From contig NZ_FNPK01000011.1 in NCBI RefSeq assembly GCF_900107285.1, positions 1 through 64,000 on the forward strand: DNA of 64,000 bases, in the 5' to 3' direction. The translations under genes and the position numbers were made by a program. The stretch's first letter is position 1, and every line of letters starts with the position of its first letter. This DNA is from Acinetobacter kyonggiensis. GTDB lineage: Bacteria > Pseudomonadota > Gammaproteobacteria > Pseudomonadales > Moraxellaceae. The notes under the pieces are model-generated. The model saw only the letters and a list, made by a program, of their open reading frames with translations. It was not told the origin of the DNA and made no database searches. This document shows, in pieces, positions 27,787 through 38,062 of the stretch.

Positions 27787-28755
27787 TTAAGAAAATACAG
27801 GATTCACGAGATAAGGTGGAGTTCGCCCTTCAAGTGCATCCACCACATTACGATAGGCGAGTTCAGCCATTTTTTTACGCGTCTCTGCCGTGGCAGAACC
27901 GACATGCGGCAAAGTCACCACATTATTTAAATGAAAAAGTTCTGATTCTTGTAAAGGCTCTTTCAAATAAACATCAAGTCCCGCAGCAAAAATCTTACCT
28001 GCCTTTAGGGTATCAATAAGTGCCTGTTGGTCTACAACAGAACCACGAGCAATATTGACAAAAACAGCATGGGGTTGCATGTTATCAAATTCAGATTGAC
28101 CAATTAATGCTTTAGATTCAGCATTTAAATCAACAGCAACAACAACAAAATCAGACTGTTGCAACAACTCATTTAAACCGCAATATTTTGCATTTAAAGG
28201 CTGCGCTAATTCTAATTTTTCACGACGATTATGGTAAAGAATATTCATATTAAAACCATAAAAACCACGACGTGCAACAGCAGCACCAATATTGCCTAGA
28301 CCAATAATGCCTAATGTTTTACCAAAAATATCATGCCCAAATTGTGCTTCACCCACAGTACGTTGCCAATGACCTTGCTTGGTCCATTGATCTAAATAAG
28401 GTACTTTTCGCGCAGCACTCATCAGCAAAGTAAAGGCTAAATCGGCCGTGGTTTCAGTCAAGACATGCGGTGTATTGGCTAACCAAATTTTTTTCTGATT
28501 TAAATAAGCGAGATCATAATTATCATACCCCACACTCACACTGGAAATAATTTTAAGCTGCTGTGCCGTCGCCAAATTACTTTCATTCAGTAAACGCCCC
28601 GCACCAATCATAGCATCCGCATCTTTGACCTGTTCGCGAATTTGCTCATTCACATCACCCTGTTTCGGGTTAATTACCACCACATGATACTGAGCTTGCA
28701 AGCGCTGAAGCACATCTTGATCTAACTGACTAAAAACAACAACTTTCTTATTCAT
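27787..28755 (-). CDS. D-2-hydroxyacid dehydrogenase (GhrB/gluconate 2-dehydrogenase type)
   Basis: A 322-residue NAD(P)-dependent dehydrogenase. The Rossmann motif is GIIGLGNIGAAVARRG, and the catalytic triad regions are NIARGSVVDQ (Arg), GLDVYLKEPL (Glu) and LPHVGSAT (His). It reduces glyoxylate, hydroxypyruvate or 2-ketogluconate in related proteins; the exact substrate cannot be decided. It follows the HolD-like gene by 18 bases and is probably in one transcript with it. Confidence 0.9.
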   Translation of the reverse strand: MNKKVVVFSQLDQDVLQRLQAQYHVVVINPKQGDVNEQIREQVKDADAMIGAGRLLNESNLATAQQLKIISSVSVGYDNYDLAYLNQKKIWLANTPHVLTETTADLAFTLLMSAARKVPYLDQWTKQGHWQRTVGEAQFGHDIFGKTLGIIGLGNIGAAVARRGFYGFNMNILYHNRREKLELAQPLNAKYCGLNELLQQSDFVVVAVDLNAESKALIGQSEFDNMQPHAVFVNIARGSVVDQQALIDTLKAGKIFAAGLDVYLKEPLQESELFHLNNVVTLPHVGSATAETRKKMAELAYRNVVDALEGRTPPYLVNPVFS

Positions 28756-28773
28756 ATCCCATCCGTGCTCTAA

Positions 28774-29415
28774 TTACTTTTTTTGCATAAATTGCCATAG
28801 GCGTTTTTTCAACAATGGCTGATCGAGCATTTCTTGCAAGCTAGCCAAATTTATACTTTTAGGGTCAGTTAAATAAGGCAGCTGCCCAATTAAAATAATG
28901 TTTTTATCTGCACTAATGGCATCTAAGAAACCATGTACATAACTGTCTACACCACGACTATCTTGGAAATTAAGCAAAGGAAATGGCCATTGCAGCTCAT
29001 AATATTCAGCCTGAAGTGCCTGCTGAATATTATTCCAAAGCTGCTGTTGTTCGGCTGTCATTGCCGTGGCATCAACAACAATCACACAATCGGGCAAGCC
29101 AAAAGCTTGCAATTGAAAAGGCGCAATCTGTAGAAGCGAACGCTCTTCAACAACCAAAGGTGCAACTTCAGTTGGCACTTCTTTGATCACCAATGCGGGT
29201 ATCGTTAAAGGCTCTGTCCGAGCTTTAGGCTGCTCAACCTGAGATGCTATTGGTATTTTAGGCTGAGATTTCGCAATGACAATTTCAGTCAGATACTCAG
29301 GTGCTGCCTGATCTCGCCAAATCGATGACGATGGCATATTCTGACATGCCGCATCCTTAGGAATCCAAATATCAATTCCTAATGTCGCCAGTATGTCACG
29401 CTGATGCCCTATCAT
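28774..29415 (-). CDS. holD: Probable divergent DNA polymerase III psi subunit (HolD-like)
   Basis: A 213-residue soluble protein. Its N-terminus, QRDILATLGIDIWIPK, matches the E. coli psi N-terminus in spacing: Leu-Gly-Ile at residues 12-14 and Trp at residue 17 occur at the same positions, and Trp17 of E. coli psi contacts the clamp loader. The C-terminus (LPYLTDPKSINLASLQ, then KKRLWQFM) resembles the psi C-terminal helix with its Leu-Trp pair. Between them is a longer, Pro/Glu-rich linker (about residues 40-100), so it is roughly 75 residues longer than E. coli psi. The identification rests on these ends and my recollection of HolD. Confidence 0.55.
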   Translation of the reverse strand: MIGHQRDILATLGIDIWIPKDAACQNMPSSSIWRDQAAPEYLTEIVIAKSQPKIPIASQVEQPKARTEPLTIPALVIKEVPTEVAPLVVEERSLLQIAPFQLQAFGLPDCVIVVDATAMTAEQQQLWNNIQQALQAEYYELQWPFPLLNFQDSRGVDSYVHGFLDAISADKNIILIGQLPYLTDPKSINLASLQEMLDQPLLKKRLWQFMQKK

Positions 29416-29530
29416 CTTTTTTCATCACCAATTTAATGCTTGGTATTCTAACGATAATATCTATATTTTGCTGTGCTTTTATTGCAGATTAGTTTAATCA
29501 TCACTCATCTATAATTTCTTCTCACCCTAT

Positions 29531-31420
29531 TTATACAATCATCAAACTATTCTTTTTCTGCATTTGCTCAACAATTTCACTGGTTTCAAAACCAAAACGC
29601 CAATACAGCAATTGCAATACATCTAATTCATCTTGGGTAATAATGCGATCACTCCACAAACACAATTCTGCAATTCCCAAAATACTTAAACGGTCACGTA
29701 ATAGCAAACCAGCAATATCATTCAAAATTTCAGCCAAATCAATGGGTTCATCTGAAATTTCTGTATACATTTCCAGTTCTTTCGCACCCAGCACACGCTT
29801 TAGAATTTTTTCACGTACATCCAGTTGATTTAGGCTGTTAATCTGCTGCACATGCAATAAGGCATCAATCAAACGCACAATATCGGGTTTTACTTCCCCC
29901 AAAGAGGTTGGCATATGCAATGGCATAAGATTCAATTCAAATTTTACATATTCGAGCAGCAGTTCATCTAACAGTCCAATTTCACCATCTTCTTGAATAA
30001 TCCGAGCCAATTTGGTTAAAAATTGCCGTGCAATTGTGGCTGGCATCCCCCCAATGTTTTTACATGCATCATAAAAAATAGAAATATGCACCCGACCATC
30101 CAAATTCAGCAAAGAATCGACAATTGCACGACTCACCTCTGCTTCCGCTGGAATAAATTCACGATATTGACGAATCATTAAAATTGCCACCATAACTTCG
30201 CGCGAACCCGTCGCAGTCTGCAAAGCCCTTAATATCAATTCTGGGCGCTGCATATTCTGTCGTATTTCTGGATTTAAAGGCTTAATGGCATCCTTAACGG
30301 CAAAACTTATGGGTGATAACCGCAATAGTGGTAAGGGTTGTGGTGAACTCCATGGCAGATATATTTCACTATTCATTTCTTCTAGAGATCGAAATAAACT
30401 AAATAAGGGTTGATTACGTAGCTTCTTTAAATTTTCGAGCTGTAAATCTTGTACCAAACCTGGATTTAGCTCATAAATACGCTGTTCAATCGCTGGATGG
30501 ATATTCATCCAATTTTGTGGACTTAAAGAGTTTGCAAAACACATATGCGAAATAGATTCAGCATACTCACTATGAATTTGCGAGCCTGAATGATGCACAT
30601 AAATTCTTAATAGTGTCTGAACATTGGCGTCATTTTGAATAAGGCGCTTGGTTTTTTGATCATTTTTAAAAGTTCGACCACCCAAAGATATATATTTGAT
30701 AAACCGGGTAATCAAAATCCCAAGGCTCCCAATCAACCAAATAACACCTCCCATTGCAACAAAGGAAGTCGCAAATTTATGCGTATGTGCTTGACCGTGC
30801 TTGGTAAAACCCAGTTTGGCAATTTTACTGCCCCACTGACTAAAAGTCGTCAAACTACTATAGAGAATTTTTAATCGCGTATTTTCTGCTGTTTCACCTG
30901 ATAAAATTTTATTAAATTCATGACTTAACAACCCATAAAGCTCTAATTCATCTAAATTTTGTAAAGCACCCCAAGTCAAAATAATCACAATATCCCGCGG
31001 ATAAAATCCAGCAGTCAGCGCATTTACACCGACTTCATCAGGAAGTACATATACAGCGGGTGTCTCAATTAAAAAGGTATTCGCCAATTGCTCCGTTACT
31101 CTTAAAGCAACACTTTCTTCAGGAATACTTTCAATTAAACTGAGTCGACGAGCGCCCAACTGTTTTGCAAGCGAATGCCCACCTGAACGGAATACATAGA
31201 ATTCGTAAAGCACAGAAATGGTCATTACACTAAGCAACAACACAATGAGATAAGGACTTAAAGCATGCCAAAAAATAGACTGAGTTGAATCAAGATAAAA
31301 GACCAACAAGCCCAAAATCGTATTTAAAATGAATAGCGTTAACAGCACGGCAAGTATACAAATACTTGCAGACCAAACCATGTTTTTATTTTTAATGAAA
31401 GAATAACCCACGCTCTTCAA
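29531..31420 (-). CDS. M48-like membrane protein with degenerate zinc site
   Basis: A 629-residue protein with two N-terminal membrane segments (about 17-42 and 51-75), an M48 peptidase-like domain containing another membrane segment, and a long C-terminal helical region. Where M48 proteases have HExxH, this one has HEFNK (H167, E168, K171), and where the third ligand is expected (a REFLADASAV-type segment) it reads RTFKNDQKTK. It should therefore not bind catalytic zinc. Related recognisable segments include YAESISHMCFANSL and NIHPAIEQRIYELNPG. The TTG start at 31420 has GAGG nine bases upstream; an ATG 13 codons later is an alternative. Confidence 0.75.
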   Translation of the reverse strand: MKSVGYSFIKNKNMVWSASICILAVLLTLFILNTILGLLVFYLDSTQSIFWHALSPYLIVLLLSVMTISVLYEFYVFRSGGHSLAKQLGARRLSLIESIPEESVALRVTEQLANTFLIETPAVYVLPDEVGVNALTAGFYPRDIVIILTWGALQNLDELELYGLLSHEFNKILSGETAENTRLKILYSSLTTFSQWGSKIAKLGFTKHGQAHTHKFATSFVAMGGVIWLIGSLGILITRFIKYISLGGRTFKNDQKTKRLIQNDANVQTLLRIYVHHSGSQIHSEYAESISHMCFANSLSPQNWMNIHPAIEQRIYELNPGLVQDLQLENLKKLRNQPLFSLFRSLEEMNSEIYLPWSSPQPLPLLRLSPISFAVKDAIKPLNPEIRQNMQRPELILRALQTATGSREVMVAILMIRQYREFIPAEAEVSRAIVDSLLNLDGRVHISIFYDACKNIGGMPATIARQFLTKLARIIQEDGEIGLLDELLLEYVKFELNLMPLHMPTSLGEVKPDIVRLIDALLHVQQINSLNQLDVREKILKRVLGAKELEMYTEISDEPIDLAEILNDIAGLLLRDRLSILGIAELCLWSDRIITQDELDVLQLLYWRFGFETSEIVEQMQKKNSLMIV

Positions 31421-31469
31421 TGTAAAGATCCTCTATTACATTGTCTTTATTGAACTATCATAAATGAAA

Positions 31470-31490
31470 AAAGCGGGAAATTCCCGCTTT
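31470..31490 (-). terminator. purF terminator
   Basis: The near-palindrome AAAGCGGGAA/TTCCCGCTTT downstream of purF; the minus strand continues with TTTTTTCAT. Confidence 0.8.
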
Positions 31491-31511
31491 TCATCGAATT
31501 AAAGAAGAATT

Positions 31512-33050
31512 TTATTCTTCTTTTACTCCAGTAAGATCAACTGATGCGGCATCAATATTCACATCAATATAACCACCTTTAGCTTTTTTTGCAGAATCAT
31601 TACGTTTACGTTCAAGCTCATCTAAATAAGCTTCATCGATTCCGCCCGCAACGTACACACCATCAAATACAGAGCAATCAAATTCCTGTAATGCTGGCAC
31701 TTTACTGGTACGCACTGCACCTTTTAAATCTTCCAAATCTTGGAAAATCAAACGGTCTGCACCAATAATTTCACGGATCTCTTCAACGCTACGACCAGAT
31801 GCAATAAGCTCATCTTTCGCAGGCATATCAATACCATACACATTTGGATATTTCACCATAGGTGCAGCAGAAGCAAAAAATACTTTTTTCGCACCTGCAT
31901 CACGTGCCATTTGAATAATTTCGTTACAGGTCGTACCACGAACAATCGAGTCATCCACTAGCAATACATTTTTGCCTTTAAACTCAAGTTCCACTGGGTT
32001 TAACTTTTGACGAACTGATTTTTCACGCTGCTTCTGACCTGGCATAATGAAGGTACGTCCGATATAACGGTTCTTCATAAAGCCTTCACGGAACTTCACA
32101 CCAAGAATATTAGCAAGCTCTAAAGCTGAAGTACGTGATGTATCTGGAATTGGAATCACAACATCAATATCGTGTTCCTCACCCCATTCACGTGAAATTT
32201 TATAGGCAAGTTTTTCACCCATTTTTAAACGTGCTTTATATACCGAAATACCGTCAATAATCGCATCTGGACGCGCAAAATAAACGTATTCAAAAATACA
32301 TGGACGATATTCTGGGTTGGTTGCACATTGCTGGGTAAAAATCTCACCTTCTGATGAAATAAAGATTGCTTCACCCGGCTCAATATCACGTTCAACTTTA
32401 AAACCTAAAGCCCTAATCGCAACAGATTCAGAGGCAATGATGTATTCCATGCCCTGTTCAGTTTCGCGTGAACCATAAATCAGTGGACGAATACCATTTG
32501 GATCACGAAAGCCAACCAAACCATGTCCAGTGATCATTGCCACAACACCATAAGCACCTTTACAACGCTCATGGACACGTGAAACCACTTTAAAAATATC
32601 TTCCGCTGTTGGATTCAGCTTGCCATTTTTTTGCATTTCATGTGCAAATACGTTTAACAATACTTCTGAATCTGAATCAGTATTCATATGACGAAGATCA
32701 GTTTTAAACAAATCATCGTGAATTTCTTCAGCATTGGTCAAGTTACCATTATGCGCCAAAGTAATCCCATAAGGTGAGTTCACATAAAATGGCTGTGCTT
32801 CTGCACTGCTTGATGAACCTGCCGTAGGATAACGCACATGACCAATACCATAATTACCTAGCAATGCACGCATATGACGCGTATGAAAAACATCGCGCAC
32901 CATACCGTTGTCTTTACGTAAAAACAACCGCCCTTCATGACAAGTTACTATTCCGGCTGCATCCTGACCACGATGCTGTAACATCGTTAATGCATCAAAC
33001 AACATTTGGTTAACAGGTGACTTACCAGCTATACCAACTACTCCACACAT
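31512..33050 (-). CDS. purF: Amidophosphoribosyltransferase
   Basis: PurF catalyses the first step of purine synthesis, forming phosphoribosylamine from PRPP and glutamine. The 512-residue enzyme has the N-terminal nucleophile Cys2 in MCGVVGIAG, the glutaminase segments HVRYPTAG and NGNLTN, and the PRPP-binding loop [13 protein letters not shown]. It is downstream of cvpA (24 bases), the usual arrangement, and ends at a terminator. Confidence 0.97.
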   Translation of the reverse strand: MCGVVGIAGKSPVNQMLFDALTMLQHRGQDAAGIVTCHEGRLFLRKDNGMVRDVFHTRHMRALLGNYGIGHVRYPTAGSSSSAEAQPFYVNSPYGITLAHNGNLTNAEEIHDDLFKTDLRHMNTDSDSEVLLNVFAHEMQKNGKLNPTAEDIFKVVSRVHERCKGAYGVVAMITGHGLVGFRDPNGIRPLIYGSRETEQGMEYIIASESVAIRALGFKVERDIEPGEAIFISSEGEIFTQQCATNPEYRPCIFEYVYFARPDAIIDGISVYKARLKMGEKLAYKISREWGEEHDIDVVIPIPDTSRTSALELANILGVKFREGFMKNRYIGRTFIMPGQKQREKSVRQKLNPVELEFKGKNVLLVDDSIVRGTTCNEIIQMARDAGAKKVFFASAAPMVKYPNVYGIDMPAKDELIASGRSVEEIREIIGADRLIFQDLEDLKGAVRTSKVPALQEFDCSVFDGVYVAGGIDEAYLDELERKRNDSAKKAKGGYIDVNIDAASVDLTGVKEE

Positions 33051-33074
33051 AGCAACCTCGCAAACACGCTAGGA

Positions 33075-33659
33075 TTAATAAAAAGGATTATTCGTTGATT
33101 CATCTGTACGCGCTGCATGCTTCTGCGTTTTATCAGATGACGAGCCTGAAGATTTCGGTGCATCTTCAGACTTAATATGATCAAGCGCATCATGCGCCGC
33201 GTCTTTTGAAAGTTTGGTTGCCCATGGTGCATAAGGCATAAGGCGCTGTACAAGTTTAGATTGTTTCCAATGAGGAGAGCTTTCTACCCAAGGGCCAATT
33301 CCCTGCATGGTAATCAGTACAATCAATAAACCTTTTAAAGAACCAAAAGCACCACCCGCTAAACGGTTTAATGGTCCTAATCTCAAGCTCTTTAATATTT
33401 TATTGAGTAATGCAGTAACAATCCAAGTTAAAACCACAATCACCAATACAATAAATGCAAAAGCTGCTATTTTTTGTACCACTGGATCTTGACTCAATGA
33501 GACCATCGAAGGTGCTAAGATGACTGCATATTTTGCACCAATAATCAGTGCAAAAATCCATCCTACCAAGTTCGCAAAGGCTGTAACCAATCCTTGTCGC
33601 AAACCGTTTAGCCCTCCAATGAGCAAAATAATGAGTACAAAGATATCCAGTGTATTCAT
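33075..33659 (-). CDS. cvpA: CvpA family membrane protein
   Basis: A 194-residue inner-membrane protein with four predicted hydrophobic segments and the family start [22 protein letters not shown]. CvpA is needed for colicin V production in E. coli and for envelope resistance in other bacteria; its mechanism is unknown. The C-terminus is a polar, Ser/Lys-rich tail. It overlaps the end of pyrD by four bases and precedes purF. Confidence 0.92.
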   Translation of the reverse strand: MNTLDIFVLIILLIGGLNGLRQGLVTAFANLVGWIFALIIGAKYAVILAPSMVSLSQDPVVQKIAAFAFIVLVIVVLTWIVTALLNKILKSLRLGPLNRLAGGAFGSLKGLLIVLITMQGIGPWVESSPHWKQSKLVQRLMPYAPWATKLSKDAAHDALDHIKSEDAPKSSGSSSDKTQKHAARTDESTNNPFY

Positions 33660-34666
33660 AATGGTTTTAGAGCATCAACACAATCTTTAATCAGTGTTGG
33701 CCCTGTATATATGAGGCCACTATAGATTTGTACAAGGTTTGCACCTGCATTTTGTTTAGCCAAAGCTTGTTCACCCGACAAAATACCACCGACACCAATC
33801 AATGGAATTTGACCATCCAAAGCTTTCGAAAATGCTGCCAAACATGCTGTGCTTTTCTCAAACACTGGCGCACCAGATAAGCCACCGGCTTCGTCTGCAT
33901 ATTTAAGATTTTCCACGCCTTCACGTGACAAAGTCGTATTGGTCACAATCAACCCATCAATTTTAAATTGGAGCAATTGCTTTGCAATAAATTCAATATC
34001 TTCAGCGGTTAAATCTGGCGCAACTTTAAGCACAAGCGGTACGTAATGTTGATGTTCTTCCGCCAATTCAAGCTGACGCTTTCTTAGCGTTTCTAACAAT
34101 TCTGTCAGTGCATCACCGCTTTGCAAGCTACGCAAATTTTTAGTATTTGGCGATGAAATATTTACCGTCACATAAGAAGCGTAATTATAGACTTTTTCAA
34201 GACAAATAAGATAATCATCGACTGCATTTTCAACTGGAGTATCGGCATTTTTACCAATATTAATCCCCAAAATTCCTTTGAATTTTGAAGCTTTGACATT
34301 TTCAACCAGTTGATCTACGCCATCATTATTAAAGCCCATACGGTTAATAATGGCTTTGGCTTCAACTAAGCGGAATAAACGAGGATGCGGATTACCCACT
34401 TGCGGACGCGGTGTAATGGTTCCAATTTCAATAAAACCAAAACCTAGTCCAGCTAAGGCATCAATATAAGCGCCATTTTTGTCTAACCCTGCCGCCAAAC
34501 CAACTGGATTCGGGAATTGAATTCCCATACAAGTAACAGGTTTAGAGGCAATGCTTTGACGCATCATGCCCATACGATGAGCCGATTTCAATAACGATAG
34601 TGTTAGCTCATGTGCACGCTCTGGTGCTAAAGAAAACAACAAAGGGCGAGCAAGAGAATATAACAT
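33656..34666 (-). CDS. pyrD: Dihydroorotate dehydrogenase (quinone), class 2
   Basis: PyrD oxidises dihydroorotate to orotate and passes electrons to the quinone pool at the inner membrane. The 336-residue protein has the N-terminal amphipathic helix of class 2 enzymes ([19 protein letters not shown]), [15 protein letters not shown], the FMN-site [11 protein letters not shown] with the catalytic Ser, [11 protein letters not shown] and [13 protein letters not shown]. It overlaps cvpA by four bases, forming a pyrD-cvpA-purF unit that mixes pyrimidine and purine synthesis. Confidence 0.96.
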   Translation of the reverse strand: MLYSLARPLLFSLAPERAHELTLSLLKSAHRMGMMRQSIASKPVTCMGIQFPNPVGLAAGLDKNGAYIDALAGLGFGFIEIGTITPRPQVGNPHPRLFRLVEAKAIINRMGFNNDGVDQLVENVKASKFKGILGINIGKNADTPVENAVDDYLICLEKVYNYASYVTVNISSPNTKNLRSLQSGDALTELLETLRKRQLELAEEHQHYVPLVLKVAPDLTAEDIEFIAKQLLQFKIDGLIVTNTTLSREGVENLKYADEAGGLSGAPVFEKSTACLAAFSKALDGQIPLIGVGGILSGEQALAKQNAGANLVQIYSGLIYTGPTLIKDCVDALKPL

Positions 34667-34756
34667 ATCTGTAAAAGTCTACTGCTTTTTAAGTCGCCAT
34701 ATTATAGGCATAGCCTATCGAAAACACCATGCTTAGCGGGTCTTTATTTTCACCCA

Positions 34757-35236
34757 TTATTGCACTGTCGCTGTTAATTTAATCTGCCCCGCATCTGAAA
34801 TTAATTCTATTTTTTCAAGACTTAGGCCCATTTGTGCTAATTGCGTTAAAAAATTGGCTAGAATTGCATAATTTGCATGTGTGGCCACAATCTGAATTTG
34901 CTCACCTGTTTGTTGCGATGCAACCGACAAACCCTGCTGCTGAGCAACACGCTGAACTTTATCCGATGCACTTAATTGCAAATCATCGGCAGGTTTCATG
35001 GTCACCGCATTGCTTTGCATCCAAACCATCATGTCTTTTAAATCATTGACACGGTTTTGCTGTTTTTCTGCGGCTGCATGCATATACCAAAGTGCGGAAC
35101 CCACTGCGGCAACCACCACAACAATCGTGGTAAAAATCACCATATAGCGCTCACGTACAGACAGACGCTCAAGATAATCGGTAATTCTTTCTATCAATTT
35201 CTCAATGGAGTTATGTATTGTTTCTGCTGTTTTCAT
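34757..35236 (-). CDS. gspM: Type II secretion system protein M
   Basis: A 159-residue bitopic inner-membrane protein with one membrane segment (about 28-50) preceded by LERLSVRERYMVIF, a typical GspM start, and a small periplasmic ferredoxin-like domain. GspM partners GspL in the inner-membrane platform. It overlaps gspL by one base, which supports the call although both sequences are divergent. Other gsp genes are not in this window, which agrees with the scattered T2SS loci known in Acinetobacter. Confidence 0.85.
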   Translation of the reverse strand: MKTAETIHNSIEKLIERITDYLERLSVRERYMVIFTTIVVVVAAVGSALWYMHAAAEKQQNRVNDLKDMMVWMQSNAVTMKPADDLQLSASDKVQRVAQQQGLSVASQQTGEQIQIVATHANYAILANFLTQLAQMGLSLEKIELISDAGQIKLTATVQ

Positions 35237-36375
35237 TATTGTATTTTCACCAATCCAATTACCCCCGTACCATTCGGCTGAATATTACCCAATTCAACCT
35301 TAAAGCCCTGTTGGTTAAGCTGTTGAGTCAAACCCTGTAATGTAGCAGCAGAATTGGCTTTCAATTCCATATTTAAAATAGAGGTCTCGTAATTAACACG
35401 GTTGGCGACAATCTGATTTTGCATAAGCACTGGGCCAACACGGCTTAATAACTGTAAAGATTGAGTATTGGCACCTTTATTTAAGCGCACATGACTTTCA
35501 AACTGACTTTTTAAATTTTGCTCAGTCACACGGCTACTCTGCCCGAACCAATATTTGTATTGATCAATCGCTTGCAGCGCAGTCTGATCTGCCACTTTCT
35601 TATACTTATACCAACGTGTCGCATCATAGCTAAACTGAACCACAAGTGCAGCAACCAGCACAACAGCACATGCCTTCCAATAACCCGAAATAGCTGTCGC
35701 AGTTTTTGCTTTAGGTAGAATATTAAATGGATGAGACTTGGCTTTTTTTAATACAGGCACTTCATAATGAAAATTTTCAATTTGATCAGATGCAACCATA
35801 GCTTCAAGGCTCTGCATTTGCTCAGCCGTAAAATTACTAATCTTATAACGCTGCCCTTGAAGCTGATAATCTAAAAATAAAGCCAAATCATCGACTGAAT
35901 TGCCCATAAATTCATTTTCACGTACCAGTAAACGTCCAGATATATTGGCAATGACTGTTTGCCCCACATCAGGGCTCGGCAAAATTAGAAAATCTGGCAA
36001 TAAGGAAATGACCTTAACTGGAATCAAGTTCAAGGCATGTTGTAGTGTTTCAACCGTCGTATTTGCAACACCCAAAATAATGAGCTGATCTGGATTCTGA
36101 AAATGATGCAATACTTTCATTGAATCAATGGGCAAAACCACAAATTCTTCAAGTAGATATTTAACTCCATCCACACCTAATTTTTTATATTGTGGCTTGG
36201 CTAAGGTTTGTTGAACCACTTGTACATCACGGCTTGGAAAAAACGCAACTGCTTCTTCGCCATGATAGGCTTGAGTCTCTTGAATTAAATGCTCAAGACT
36301 AGAGGCTTGATACCAGCTCTCTCCAGTCGACCATTGCCAAACCCCATTGGCTTCAGGCATCCATAAATACAACAT
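35236..36375 (-). CDS. gspL: Type II secretion system protein L
   Basis: A 379-residue GspL: an N-terminal cytoplasmic actin-like domain (residues 1-240, starting MLYLWMPEANGVWQW) that binds the ATPase GspE in known systems, one membrane segment near residues 245-265 (YWKACAVVLVAALVVQFSY) and a C-terminal periplasmic ferredoxin-like domain. It is directly upstream of gspM and downstream of sixA. Confidence 0.88.
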   Translation of the reverse strand: MLYLWMPEANGVWQWSTGESWYQASSLEHLIQETQAYHGEEAVAFFPSRDVQVVQQTLAKPQYKKLGVDGVKYLLEEFVVLPIDSMKVLHHFQNPDQLIILGVANTTVETLQHALNLIPVKVISLLPDFLILPSPDVGQTVIANISGRLLVRENEFMGNSVDDLALFLDYQLQGQRYKISNFTAEQMQSLEAMVASDQIENFHYEVPVLKKAKSHPFNILPKAKTATAISGYWKACAVVLVAALVVQFSYDATRWYKYKKVADQTALQAIDQYKYWFGQSSRVTEQNLKSQFESHVRLNKGANTQSLQLLSRVGPVLMQNQIVANRVNYETSILNMELKANSAATLQGLTQQLNQQGFKVELGNIQPNGTGVIGLVKIQ

Positions 36376-36405
36376 TAATGTTTTTCTGCCGTTTTAATTA
36401 ATATT

Positions 36406-36861
36406 TTATGTGTTTGGAATAAAACTGTTTAACTGCGTAGACAACCCAGTTGTAATGACTGCTTGCTCATAAATACGCGCTTCAGCCAAAGCATAAGGCT
36501 GAAAAGATTCCGCTGTCAATAATGATGAAATATGTGCAACCACATTCATATGACAAACCACAACAACAGATTCATAAGGCAACTGAGACAACCATTCAAT
36601 CGCCAATTTCGCATCATCTTCAGGCTTAATTTTATCGCACAACATTACAGGCACATCATAAAAATAATGTTGCAGATGTGCCAAGGTTTCTTGTGCACGC
36701 AACAAAGGACTGACCACAAATACATCTGGTTGAATCACATCCTTTAAATATTCTGCAACTTGCTGTGCTTGTCTATGCCCTCGCTCAGTTAATGGACGTT
36801 TATCATCATTCCCATTGACCGCTGGAGAGGCTTCACCGTGACGGACTAAAGTGAGTTGCAT
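36406..36861 (-). CDS. sixA: Phosphohistidine phosphatase SixA
   Basis: A 151-residue histidine phosphatase of the RHG family: LTLVRHGEASP carries the catalytic RHG motif, VVSPLLRAQET the second Arg, and VVCHMNVVAHI the second catalytic His. In E. coli SixA acts on phosphohistidine in ArcB and in the nitrogen phosphotransferase system. It lies between gpsA and gspL, all on the minus strand. Confidence 0.9.
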   Translation of the reverse strand: MQLTLVRHGEASPAVNGNDDKRPLTERGHRQAQQVAEYLKDVIQPDVFVVSPLLRAQETLAHLQHYFYDVPVMLCDKIKPEDDAKLAIEWLSQLPYESVVVVCHMNVVAHISSLLTAESFQPYALAEARIYEQAVITTGLSTQLNSFIPNT

Positions 36862-36940
36862 TAAAATTTCCTTATTTTCAATATGTAGCGATTATACCTG
36901 AGCTTTATGACAGCGCGAATTTATTCAATTATATTCAAAA

Positions 36941-38014
36941 TTACACTTCATTATGCGGTAAAACAAACTCTACATCGCTACGATGCCCATTTTTCATTAA
37001 TGAAAGTGCAATGGTTAAAGGGGGTGCGCCTTCAAAAATCACATTATATAAAGCACTGGTAATGGGCATATACACATCCAATTCTTCCGAACGGCTTCGC
37101 ACCTGCACAATGGTATTAATACCCTCTGCCGTTTGACCCAATTCAGTGGTTGCTTGTTCCAATGTTTTACCTGAACCTAGCGCAAAGCCCACTTGATAGT
37201 TACGGCTTAAAGGACTACTACAAGTCGCAAATAAATCACCCACACCTGACAAACCTAAAAATGTCAGCGGATTCGCACCCAATTTAACCGCAAAACGACT
37301 CATTTCGGCCAATGCACGGGTTAAAATCATACTTTTGGTATTTTCACCCACTTTATAAGCAGCTGCCATCCCCATTGCAACAGCATAGATATTTTTTAAA
37401 GCACCACCAAGTTCCACACCATGCACATCATCACTTGCAAATACGCGGAATAATGCACTGTGTAAAGCTTGTTGCACTGCATAACGCACCAGTTCCGACT
37501 GACTTGCAATCACAGTCCCTGCTGGCTGCCCTGCCATAATTTCTTTGGCTAAATTTGGTCCTGAAAGCACACCATAAGGAACTTCAGGTAATTCTTCACG
37601 AATGATGTCACTCATAAAGCTAAAGGTTTTGGCTTCAATCCCTTTGGTTAAGGATACAACCGCCTGAGAAGTAATAAATGGCTTAATTTGTTGAAGCACA
37701 TGACGAAAAGAATGACTTGGAATCGCCACCAAAATAATATCGCGATTACAAATTGCCGTTTCTAAATCTGTCACCGCTTTCAAACCAGACTCTAAAGTAA
37801 AATCGGCTAAATAGCGTTTATTTACATGCGTTTGATTAATTTCTGCTGCTGCCGCTTCATCCCGAATCCAAATCATTGTATCGCAGCCGTTTCGAGCTGC
37901 GGTATTGGCCATTGCAGTACCGAAACTACCACCACCCAAAACTGTTACACGTAACGCAGTTTTTTGATCCACTGAAACAGGCTCAACAAGATCTGAAAAT
38001 TTTAACTCTGACAT
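36941..38014 (-). CDS. gpsA: Glycerol-3-phosphate dehydrogenase [NAD(P)+]
   Basis: GpsA reduces dihydroxyacetone phosphate to sn-glycerol-3-phosphate for phospholipid synthesis. The 357-residue enzyme shows the Rossmann motif LGGGSFGTAMA, SLTKGIE, VLSGPNLAKEI, the catalytic-lysine helix GGALKNIYAVAMG, and GLSGVGDLFATCSSPLSRNYQVG. The N-terminus is about 20 residues longer than in E. coli. It is followed downstream by sixA. Confidence 0.96.
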   Translation of the reverse strand: MSELKFSDLVEPVSVDQKTALRVTVLGGGSFGTAMANTAARNGCDTMIWIRDEAAAAEINQTHVNKRYLADFTLESGLKAVTDLETAICNRDIILVAIPSHSFRHVLQQIKPFITSQAVVSLTKGIEAKTFSFMSDIIREELPEVPYGVLSGPNLAKEIMAGQPAGTVIASQSELVRYAVQQALHSALFRVFASDDVHGVELGGALKNIYAVAMGMAAAYKVGENTKSMILTRALAEMSRFAVKLGANPLTFLGLSGVGDLFATCSSPLSRNYQVGFALGSGKTLEQATTELGQTAEGINTIVQVRSRSEELDVYMPITSALYNVIFEGAPPLTIALSLMKNGHRSDVEFVLPHNEV

Positions 38015-38062
38015 TATTTTTATATCTCGACTCAGTATTTAATGACTCATTATTCAATAAAG

